From Candidatus Helarchaeota archaeon (GTDB taxonomy: Archaea; Asgardarchaeota; Lokiarchaeia; Helarchaeales; JABXJV01): a stretch of DNA of 5,635 nucleotides. Under the pieces are notes generated by a model, which saw nothing but the letters and a program-made list of their open reading frames with translations, did no database searches and had not been told where the DNA came from. Location: NCBI GenBank assembly GCA_013375355.1, contig JABXJV010000259.1, forward strand, positions 1-5,635, written 5' to 3'. Of the stretch, positions 1 through 5,635 are shown piece by piece (within the stretch, counting starts at the first letter, position 1; every line of letters starts with the position of its first letter). The position numbers were made by a program, and so were the translations under genes.

Positions 1-1692
1 GAATTTTACATCAGATAATTTTTGAATTTTTAAATCATCAATTTCAACAACACTAATGATTTTGGCCCCTCGAGCTTTCATTTCCATTATATTTGTTATT
101 AAACGCTCTTGAGTATCATCTGGAGGAGCCACAAACACTACTGGAAAATTTTCTTCTATTAAAGCAATGGGACCGTGTTTACTTTCTCCTGCTGGATAAC
201 TCTCAGCATGGATATATGAAATTTCTTTTAATTTTAATGCTCCTTCCGATGCAGTAGCAGTATTTATACCTCGACCTAAAAATAAAAAATTCTCTTTATT
301 TGAAAATTGTTCTGCGGCGTTTTTAATATTTTCTTCCTGGTTTATAATGGTTTTCTGGACAATATCGGGTAAGAAATCCAAGTGATGCTTTAAATCTTTA
401 AATTCGGATTGATTAATTATTCCTTTAATTTTTCCTAATTGCATACCAAGCATAGAAAGTGAGATTAACTGAACTAGGAAAGTTTTAGTTGCAGCCACGC
501 CTATTTCAGGACCAGCCTGAGTATTAATGACATGATCTGAAAGCCTTGTAATAGAGCTTCCAACAACGTTAGTGATTGATAATATTTTAGCTCCAGCCTT
601 TTTTGCAAATTTTACAGCAGATAAAGTATCCATTGATTCTCCTGATTGTGAGATCCCTAATACGACAGAATCATCATCGATTACATTTCCTACTTTATCA
701 ATAAATTCAGATGATATTAATGCTCTATTATTTGTTTTTGTAAGACTGTTAAATATATAAGAGCCAGCAAGCCCTGCATGGTAAGAAGTCCCTGCAGCAG
801 TAATAAAAACCTTTTTTGCATTATTAATTGTGTTAGCAATATTAATTATATTTTCTACATCAATTAACAAAGTATTTCTAATTGCTCTTGGTTGTTCATG
901 AATTTCTTTTAGCATGAAATGAGGCATACCACCTTTTTGTGCCATTTCTGAAGTCCATTCGATAGTCATTGGTTTTCTTGATACAATAGTGTCCGGATCA
1001 CCTAACTTATAAATTTCTACATTATTAGGAGTTAAGACAGCAATTTCTTCATCTTCTAGTATGATTGCACGATTTGTCAAATGTAAAAAAGCAGGAATAT
1101 CACTCGCAGCAAATACTGCGTTAGAACCAACACCAATTACGAGGGGGCTATCTTTTCTTGCGACAATTATTTGTCGAGGATAGTCCTCATGTAAAATTGC
1201 AAGAGCATATTCTCCCCGGACTTTTTCTAAAGCTTTTACAACAGCTTCTTTTAATTTTACTCTTCTTTTTCTTAAATTTATTTCAATTAAATGGGGTAAA
1301 ACTTCTGTATCGCATTCACTTATGAATTCATGACCATATTTACTTTCGATTTCTTCTCGCAGCTCTAAAAAATTTTCGACAATTCCATTATGTACCAAAG
1401 TAAGTTTGTGTGTGCAGCAGTGATGAGGATGAGCATTTATCTTAGAGACTGCGCCATGGGTTGCCCAACGCGTATGACCAATTCCAATGTTTCCCGGTAA
1501 ATCTGTAAGGGTAATTCTTGCATCTACTTCGTCAATTTTACCTTTATCTTTTTTAATATAAATTTTTCCTTCAGATATTGTGGCTAATCCTACGCTATCG
1601 TACCCTCTGTATTCCAAGCGTTTTAAAGAATCCTTTAATAATGGTGCAACTTGAGTATTATCGTTGAAAACCATCGCAATTATGCCGCACGT
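1..1692 (-). CDS. glmS: Glucosamine--fructose-6-phosphate aminotransferase (isomerizing), 3' end cut by window edge
   Basis: GlmS makes glucosamine-6-phosphate from fructose-6-phosphate and glutamine, the entry step to UDP-GlcNAc, in the cytoplasm. One uninterrupted frame of 563 residues counts from the catalytic cysteine to the window edge. Numbering Cys as 1: N-terminal class II glutaminase domain with CGIIAMVF, RLEYRGYDSVG, GHTRWATHG (Arg74, Trp75), VHNGIVEN (Asn101, Gly102) and SECDTE (Asp127). The first SIS domain has AAGTSYHAG (Ser302) and SQSGES (347-352); AGPEIGVAATKTF follows. The second SIS domain has GRGINTATASEGALKLKEIS (Glu489) and ESKHGPIAL (His505). Bacterial GlmS is about 608 residues after Met removal, so about 45 are off the left edge, including the terminal lysine that binds the sugar. 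Oddity: the codon before Cys is ACG, and the only upstream in-frame codons are GGC GAA CTT AAA after a TGA. The first normal start, ATG at 1674, would delete the catalytic cysteine, so I place the start at ACG. The AGTS and SGES variants replace the CGTS and SGET of the E. coli enzyme. Identity is certain; the start is not. Confidence 0.96.
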
Positions 1693-1699
1693 TTTAAGT

Positions 1700-1706
1700 T
1701 CGCCTC
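1700..1706 (-). promoter_or_regulatory. Shine-Dalgarno of glmS, decides the ACG start
   Basis: Reading the minus strand, GAGGCGA (one mismatch from GAGGTGA) ends 7 bases before the ACG at 1692-1690, and its GAGG core ends 10 bases before it. This is a normal distance for initiation at ACG, giving a product that begins Met-Cys-Gly-Ile. It lies about 26 bases from the downstream ATG at 1674, too far to serve it. The site overlaps the in-frame TGA at 1707-1705, so a longer N-terminus is excluded. Confidence 0.55.
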
Positions 1707-1752
1707 AAATAGTATAGTTATTAAATTAAGGTTTAACTCAAAATATTTATTT

Positions 1753-1764
1753 TTTTATATTATA
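1753..1764 (-). promoter_or_regulatory. Candidate archaeal TATA box of glmS
   Basis: The minus strand reads TATAATATAAAA here, the closest match in the gap to an archaeal box A. Transcription starting about 25 bases downstream, near 1733, would leave a leader of about 40 bases that includes the Shine-Dalgarno at 1706-1700. The whole gap is AT-rich, so chance matches are easy. The position relative to the gene is the main support. Confidence 0.35.
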
Positions 1765-1884
1765 ATTGACTACTCTTTAAATAATTTTGTGAGTGAAAAA
1801 GCTAAAAACAGATTGATTCAATAGAAAATAATAAAAATAACACAAAAAGAGCCAATAAAAGATTTATATGTAAAGCAAATTTTT

Positions 1885-1895
1885 AAAAAAGAAAG
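1885..1895 (-). terminator. Oligo-T terminator candidate after the 418-residue gene
   Basis: The minus strand reads CTTTCTTTTTT, 21 bases past the TAA at 1918-1916, with no stable GC stem before it. Archaeal RNA polymerase can terminate at U-rich tracts without a hairpin, which is the basis for this call. A second short T tract follows near 1850. Low certainty because the region is AT-rich throughout. Confidence 0.35.
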
Positions 1896-1915
1896 TAGTA
1901 AAATGAAATTAGAAT

Positions 1916-3172
1916 TTATTTCTTGTTATCAGCATTAGATATATGTTTTTTAATTGTTTCTTTGCTTGTAAGCATTTCTTTTTCTAATTTTTGAATTTCC
2001 ATTTCTATTTCTATATCCGTATCACTTATATTAGATGAAATATTTAATGGCCGAGATTTACTTAAAATATCTTTATAATCGAGTGATTTGATATTATAAA
2101 CTAAATTTTTCATTTTCTTTTTCAAAACTGCTTGATTATATGCTTGAAAACTTTGTGGTGGGATAGTATTTGATAAAATTGCTGTAATTCTATTTGCGAT
2201 TGGAATTAATGATATATTCTGAATTGCATTTGTTAAAATGGAATATTCAGTAGTTTTATTTTTATGATAAGTATTAATTCTCCAAATATTATAGTGATCA
2301 TATGGGGAAAAGTATAAAAATTCCCGTTCTATTCCTTGATTACAATCTTTAAAAATCTTGGTAAATTCTCCAGGATGCATTAGAAAAAATAAAAGTTCAG
2401 TATCACGTCTAGGTAATCGCCATTTTTTTGAACTCATTCCCATCTTAACTTGATAATAATGCTCTATCGCTGTGGATATTTCGGTAGTATCAGGATTATT
2501 AAGTAAACCAGATAAACTCTTATTAGAAGTATAACAAAAATCAATCATGGGATTGAGGACCTTTAGTTTTTCGGTTTCTATAATTTTTGTGGCGTTATCA
2601 TCAAATAATACTGCGTCTGGAGAAGAATTATCAATGAGATCTATTGCATGGCCTCTAATATCATCAATTAATTTTAAAGATTGGTCTAAAATATTAAATT
2701 TAACTTGATTATTTAAAAACTCAATTAAAATGCAGTTACATTTTTCCGAAATATCAGGTGAAGTTTTGAATAGTAAAGTTCTATAAAGTAAATGTTCTGG
2801 AAGAAGACCGAATTTCCTAACCATCAAAAATTCTCGTAGATCACTAAAATTAATAATGCTAGTTATTGACCCAGTTAAACTACTATCTATTAAACTTTCG
2901 GATAATACCTCAAATTCTTCTATTGTTATGATTTTTTTATCCGATTTTCTGCTTTCTGTTGTAATATCCATTAAATATTCTATTATTAATTTGATATCCC
3001 GTGTAGGAGATACTCCATACAGATTTTTTTGATAAAATACATCTTCTTCAATAATTCTGTTTGATAAATAACCCAAGACTTGGGAGAATCTTAAGTCCCC
3101 TAAAATGTTTCGCCATTTTTGGACTTCAGATAAGGATAGAACTCCTAATATTTTTAAACTGTCTACTCCCAT
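1916..3172 (-). CDS. Unrecognised 418-residue protein, operon partner of a winged-helix regulator
   Basis: I do not recognise a family. The protein is soluble-looking, with no signal peptide and no hydrophobic stretch long enough to span a membrane. It reads as mostly helical, rich in Leu, Ile, Asn and Ser. Residues 1-75 carry segments such as SEVQKWRNILGDLRF and VSPTRDIKLIIEYL. A polar stretch at 72-80 (TTESRKSDK) could be a linker. A more distinctive centre at 249-303 has KKWRLPRRDTELLFFLMHPG followed by FSPYDHYNIWRINTYH, rich in Trp, Arg, His and Tyr, and would be the first place to look for conservation. The tail at about 383-410 is charged and heptad-like, a likely coiled coil. Cysteines at 145, 147, 213 and 277 form no obvious metal site. 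ATG start at 3172-3170; AGGA at 3185-3182 lies 9 bases upstream, within the preceding gene's stop. The 11-base gap to the regulator argues for co-transcription and coupled translation. No function is proposed. Confidence 0.8.
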   Translation of the reverse strand: MGVDSLKILGVLSLSEVQKWRNILGDLRFSQVLGYLSNRIIEEDVFYQKNLYGVSPTRDIKLIIEYLMDITTESRKSDKKIITIEEFEVLSESLIDSSLTGSITSIINFSDLREFLMVRKFGLLPEHLLYRTLLFKTSPDISEKCNCILIEFLNNQVKFNILDQSLKLIDDIRGHAIDLIDNSSPDAVLFDDNATKIIETEKLKVLNPMIDFCYTSNKSLSGLLNNPDTTEISTAIEHYYQVKMGMSSKKWRLPRRDTELLFFLMHPGEFTKIFKDCNQGIEREFLYFSPYDHYNIWRINTYHKNKTTEYSILTNAIQNISLIPIANRITAILSNTIPPQSFQAYNQAVLKKKMKNLVYNIKSLDYKDILSKSRPLNISSNISDTDIEIEMEIQKLEKEMLTSKETIKKHISNADNKK

Positions 3173-3181
3173 TCAATACAA

Positions 3182-3186
3182 TCCTA
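3182..3186 (-). promoter_or_regulatory. Shine-Dalgarno overlapping the upstream stop codon
   Basis: The minus strand reads TAGGA here: the TAG stop of the regulator (3186-3184) is also the first part of an AGGA Shine-Dalgarno, 9 bases before the ATG at 3172. Ribosomes ending on the regulator finish on the ribosome-binding site of the next gene, which would couple the two translations. This supports the ATG as the true start. Confidence 0.5.
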
Positions 3187-3846
3187 ATTGGGTCTTATAG
3201 TATATCTAAATTTACATTTATCTTCTAATTTTTTTTCAGAAATTACATTAAACTCATAAAGGGGAAATAAGGAATTTATTACCTTGCGTACAACTTTATT
3301 ACAAAAACCACATAACTCCTTTTTACAAAACGATGAGTTAATAGGCTTTGTTAAATTTACACCAATTAATATATAGCCGTGTCTTATTTTCTTTGTATAA
3401 ACATCCGTAGGGACATTAACCCTATCTTCAATTTCTCTTGAAAGGAACTCGGCAACGTTGATATGGGTCTTATCTTCTAATAAATCGAGCACAGAAATAA
3501 ATCTAGCAAGAATTGAGTGAATTTCAGGAGATAATTTATAGTATGTATTTCTTGCATCTATTCCAGCTGCCACAAGTTCAGTAACCAAACCAGTTTCAGT
3601 TAATGATTTTAAACGTCTGCGTAGTGAAGAAACTGAAACATTGGAATCTTTAGATGATGAAATGTTATGTAAAAGTTCTTTTTGAGTTAATGGTGAGCTG
3701 AAATCTTCATTTAATACCTTTAATATTTTAAATGCCTCGTTACGAAGCTCTCCAGGTGATTGAGAAAAAAATGCTCTTATAAATGCGTTTAAAACCTCAT
3801 TTTTCTCTTTAAATTTTTCTAAAGTGTTAGTTAAATTATCAGACAA
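3184..3846 (-). CDS. Winged-helix transcriptional regulator with C-terminal four-cysteine domain
   Basis: A 220-residue cytoplasmic DNA-binding protein. Residues 1-30 are probably helical. Residues 34-118 look like an ArsR/MarR-type winged helix: NEAFKILKVLNE (helix 1), SPLTQKELLHNI (helix 2), VSVSSLRRRLKSLTETGLV (recognition helix), a wing around 88-104 ending in YYKLSPE, then a helix. Residues 125-220 form a separate domain holding all four cysteines, C174-x4-C179-x2-C182-x28-C211. Its ending, a strand followed by DKCKFRYTI, recalls the sensor domains of SufR-like and V4R-type regulators, where cysteines near the C-terminus bind Fe-S or zinc. This resemblance is by eye. Start: TTG at 3846-3844 is the only possible one, since an in-frame TGA lies two codons upstream, and a GAGG sits 8 bases before it. 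The gene leads a probable operon with the 418-residue gene. The ligand and whether it represses or activates are unknown. Confidence 0.87.
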   Translation of the reverse strand: MSDNLTNTLEKFKEKNEVLNAFIRAFFSQSPGELRNEAFKILKVLNEDFSSPLTQKELLHNISSSKDSNVSVSSLRRRLKSLTETGLVTELVAAGIDARNTYYKLSPEIHSILARFISVLDLLEDKTHINVAEFLSREIEDRVNVPTDVYTKKIRHGYILIGVNLTKPINSSFCKKELCGFCNKVVRKVINSLFPLYEFNVISEKKLEDKCKFRYTIRPN

Positions 3847-3853
3847 ATCTCAT

Positions 3854-3859
3854 TCCTCT
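3854..3859 (-). promoter_or_regulatory. Shine-Dalgarno that selects the TTG start of the regulator
   Basis: The minus strand reads AGAGGA here. Its GAGG core ends 8 bases before the TTG at 3846, which is ideal. The ATG at 3853-3851 is only one base past the GAGG, too close, and reads just ATG AGA TTT GTC TGA. So TTG, not the more obvious ATG, opens the gene. Confidence 0.6.
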
Positions 3860-3914
3860 AAATCTGTCGGATTTTAATAATATGAAATAAAAATCATTAA
3901 AATACTCCATTATT

Positions 3915-3924
3915 AAAAAAGAAG
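3915..3924 (-). terminator. Oligo-T terminator candidate after the large winged-helix gene
   Basis: The minus strand reads CTTCTTTTTT, about 55 bases past the TAA at 3981-3979. There is no GC-rich stem, so if real it is an archaeal U-tract terminator. It resembles CTTTCTTTTTT after the 418-residue gene. Confidence 0.3.
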
Positions 3925-3949
3925 TAAATGATGATTCTTAAAACTAACT

Positions 3950-3963
3950 AATACTGCAGTATT
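3950..3963. promoter_or_regulatory. Perfect 14-base palindrome, candidate operator
   Basis: AATACTGCAGTATT is identical on both strands. It lies 104-117 bases upstream of the regulator start and 15 bases past the stop of the large gene. A dimeric winged-helix protein typically binds a site of this size and symmetry. A related site, AATACTCCATTATT (two mismatches), lies at 3901-3914, nearer the start. It is too short and loopless to form a strong RNA hairpin, so an operator is likelier than a terminator stem. Confidence 0.35.
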
Positions 3964-3978
3964 CTTATCTTACTTAAA

Positions 3979-5635
3979 TTATTCTGGAGTGCCATATTTA
4001 TTAATAAAATGTTCTAAATCAGCTGGAATTTTATCTTTAGACTTTGGAACTTGAAGTTCTATCTTATTGAAAGTGCTTATTACGTATTTTTGAAGAGGCT
4101 CAGAAATCTCCGTAATCCACTGAAGACGAATATCATATGCATCAAACCAAAGTTTCTGGAATATTGAATTATATTTTTGTATAAGGAAATTATCATGGAT
4201 CAAAGTTAATTTAGAGAATTCCGAATACTCAAAGAAACATAGAATTTTTTGATCAATAATTGCAAATTGGAATTGTTCAAATGAAATCTGTCTCATCTGA
4301 AACTCAGGATACATTCTCAAGATAAGATCTATGAAAAACCTTTTCAACTCGTCTTTTGGATATATTGTTAAATGTGGAACAGTAATATTTCTTATCCATT
4401 TAAAATTTATACCGTCTTTGATTTTTTTAGGAACTAATGAATTTAATTTATCATAGAATTTTTCTTGGGAAAGAGTGTCTAATACTGAGAGAGTTCTTTC
4501 ACCCGTTTTAAAAATTGGCCCCTGAATTGTAAGTACTTCACTTTGAGCATTTTCAAATAAATGTAAATAAAATTTTAACCCTATCTTTAATCCAGAGATT
4601 ACGATAAATTTATCGGTGAAATTATATTTTATTGGGTATTTCTTTTCTGATACTTTAATTGCTTTTTCTAAATCTTTATTAATTGTATATTCTATAATTG
4701 CATCTCTTATATCCAGACTATTTTCCCATATCTGATTAAACACAAATTTAGCTTGTCTTGCGGTTATGTTATTATTTATAGTTAACCCATTCTCATTCTC
4801 AGTTAATTCATATACTCCAATAATTTGAAATATTGTTTTTTCATCAATTATTATTCTTAATTCTCTTTGTTCTTTTTCTATGGGAACTCTAATTTCAAAT
4901 TTTTCGGAATTAATTTCCGATATAAATTGTAAGAAGATATTATCGAATTTATGGATAAGCCAATCATCAATATATAAGAGTATTTTTAGCCTAATTTCAA
5001 CTTTTTTCCTTAAAATTTCTAATAAACTATAAAAAATTTCTTCTAAAAATCCCTTAATAGGATCTATTCTTTCAAAACCACATCTAAAATCAATAAAAAT
5101 CTCTTTATCTGCATTATTAATTAATTTAATCATGGTTTCTTTAATTTCTTTTATATTAGCTTTTACCTCAAAATCTTTTAGTTTTTCTGGTAATCTCTTT
5201 GGTGTCTTTTGAAAAAACTGAATAACTTCATTCATTCTTTTCTTTTTCTCATTCCAAAGATTCTCATGAAATCTTTGTTCAATTTCAACTATTGATTTTA
5301 AACTATTTGGGCGATAATAGTTTATTCTACCGATTTTCTGTCGAATTATTAATCTCCTTCTTTCTAATAAATGCAAATTATATCTTATGGTTGGTTCTGT
5401 ATATTTCCCCTTAATTTTTTGACTTACGTCCTTAAGTGTCATCGTATTCGGAGAATTTTTATCATTAAAATTTAAAAGCAAAATATTTAAAATTTCAAGG
5501 TGTTCGCTTTTTAGTCTTAATTGAGCTTGATCAACCTTTAAAAGATTAAGTTGATCCTTTTTATCTTTTATATTTTCAAATAACAAATCAAAATTTTGTC
5601 TTTTCTTTAAAAATGCGTCTTGTTCTTCTTGAAAA
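3979..5635 (-). CDS. Large winged-helix protein with duplicated TrmB/PLD-like sensor domain, 5' end cut by window edge
   Basis: A probable transcription regulator, 551 residues of it in the window. The frame has no stop between a TTG at 5586-5584 and the edge, and 16 more residues (FQEEQDAFLKKRQNFD) join smoothly to the helix after it, so the true start is probably outside. Numbering from that TTG: residues 1-30 are a charged helix, probably coiled coil. Residues 28-95 are a winged helix, with MTLKDVSQKI and TEPTIRYNLHLLERRRLI as the helix-turn-helix and KIGRINYYRP as the wing. Then come two similar domains. Copy 1, about 146-300, has INNADKEIFID, then EIRVPIEKEQRELRIIIDEK, then FNQIWENSLDIRD. 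Copy 2, about 330-490, has FENAQSEVLTIQ, then FQMRQISFEQFQFAIIDQK, then FQKLWFDAYDIRL. This matches the sensor half of archaeal TrmB-type regulators, which have a phospholipase D fold without its catalytic HxK motif; I see no HxKxxxxD in either copy. TrmB itself binds sugars; the ligand here is unknown. It ends 132 bases before the smaller regulator. Confidence 0.8.
   Translation of the reverse strand, partial: FQEEQDAFLKKRQNFDLLFENIKDKKDQLNLLKVDQAQLRLKSEHLEILNILLLNFNDKNSPNTMTLKDVSQKIKGKYTEPTIRYNLHLLERRRLIIRQKIGRINYYRPNSLKSIVEIEQRFHENLWNEKKKRMNEVIQFFQKTPKRLPEKLKDFEVKANIKEIKETMIKLINNADKEIFIDFRCGFERIDPIKGFLEEIFYSLLEILRKKVEIRLKILLYIDDWLIHKFDNIFLQFISEINSEKFEIRVPIEKEQRELRIIIDEKTIFQIIGVYELTENENGLTINNNITARQAKFVFNQIWENSLDIRDAIIEYTINKDLEKAIKVSEKKYPIKYNFTDKFIVISGLKIGLKFYLHLFENAQSEVLTIQGPIFKTGERTLSVLDTLSQEKFYDKLNSLVPKKIKDGINFKWIRNITVPHLTIYPKDELKRFFIDLILRMYPEFQMRQISFEQFQFAIIDQKILCFFEYSEFSKLTLIHDNFLIQKYNSIFQKLWFDAYDIRLQWITEISEPLQKYVISTFNKIELQVPKSKDKIPADLEHFINKYGTPE

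Larger units (their letters stand above)
1693..1915. other. Intergenic gap between the 418-residue gene and glmS
   Basis: This 223-base gap holds, in transcription order, oligo-T tracts (minus strand 1895-1885 and around 1850-1843), the TATA-like box at 1764-1753 and the glmS Shine-Dalgarno. I see no tRNA, riboswitch-like stem, or convincing small ORF; a plus-strand ATG near 1903 runs only 11 codons. The gap suggests that glmS has its own promoter and is not part of the upstream operon. Confidence 0.5.
3847..3978. other. Intergenic and presumed promoter region of the regulator operon
   Basis: This 132-base AT-rich gap separates the TAA of the large winged-helix gene from the TTG of the small regulator. 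In transcription order it holds a perfect palindrome at 3963-3950, an oligo-T tract at 3924-3915, a diverged palindrome copy at 3914-3901, and the Shine-Dalgarno at 3859-3854. An oligo-T tract followed by new operator-like sites suggests one transcript ends and another begins here. TATA-like stretches exist (around 3875-3890 on the minus strand), but none stands out. Confidence 0.45.

Noticed and set aside
572..760. Plus-strand open frame of 62 codons
   Set aside because: It lies wholly antisense to the conserved SIS region of glmS, has no Shine-Dalgarno, and its residues just mirror the glmS codons.
1674..1674. ATG at 1674 as the start of glmS
   Set aside because: It would remove CGIIA, including the glutaminase nucleophile, and has no well-spaced Shine-Dalgarno.
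1721..1740. AT-rich imperfect inverted repeat (TTAAATTAAGG then TTTAA) near the glmS leader
   Set aside because: Only five paired A/T bases per arm in DNA that is mostly A and T; not distinguishable from chance.
1693..1760. glmS leader as a glmS ribozyme or riboswitch
   Set aside because: That ribozyme is known from Gram-positive and related bacteria, needs well over 100 bases with GC-rich stems, and nothing like it is present in this short AT-rich leader.
1902..1940. Plus-strand mini-ORF of 11 codons beginning MKLEF
   Set aside because: Too short, runs into the antisense of the 418-residue gene, and AT-rich DNA gives such frames by chance.
1..5635. CRISPR arrays, insertion sequences, tRNA or rRNA genes
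   Set aside because: No regularly spaced repeats, no transposase frame or terminal inverted repeats, and no GC-rich structured RNA segment were seen on either strand.

Overview
This is a very AT-rich window (roughly 30% G+C by eye) in which every gene lies on the minus strand, so transcription runs from high to low coordinates. The most likely source is a low-GC archaeon. The evidence is indirect: a large winged-helix protein whose C-terminal half resembles the archaeal TrmB/PLD-like sensor fold, a second winged-helix regulator, oligo-T tracts in place of hairpin terminators, a TATA-like box upstream of glmS, and GAGG-type Shine-Dalgarno sites. An Asgard-type or other low-GC archaeal genome would fit, but nothing here fixes the lineage.

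Layout from the right edge to the left. (1) 5635-3979: a large winged-helix protein with two copies of a PLD-like/TrmB-like sensor domain; its reading frame is still open at the window edge, so the N-terminus is missing. (2) 3978-3847: a 132-base intergenic stretch with an oligo-T tract, a perfect 14-base palindrome and a diverged second copy of it. (3) 3846-3184: a 220-residue winged-helix regulator starting at TTG, with all four of its cysteines clustered near the C-terminus. (4) 3172-1916: a 418-residue protein I do not recognise, starting 11 bases after the regulator stops, with its Shine-Dalgarno overlapping the regulator's stop codon. (5) 1915-1693: intergenic, with oligo-T tracts and a plausible archaeal TATA box. 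(6) 1692-1: glmS, glucosamine-6-phosphate synthase, cut off by the left edge.

glmS is the only gene with a firm function: it makes glucosamine-6-phosphate for UDP-GlcNAc and surface glycans. Its start is odd. The reading frame encodes the CGII catalytic N-terminus directly after an ACG codon and has no ATG, GTG or TTG between the upstream in-frame stop and the catalytic cysteine. The regulator and the 418-residue protein form a probable two-gene operon (possible metal- or redox-sensing regulator plus an orphan partner). This pair is the most likely place for something undescribed, although the sequence alone does not reveal what it does.
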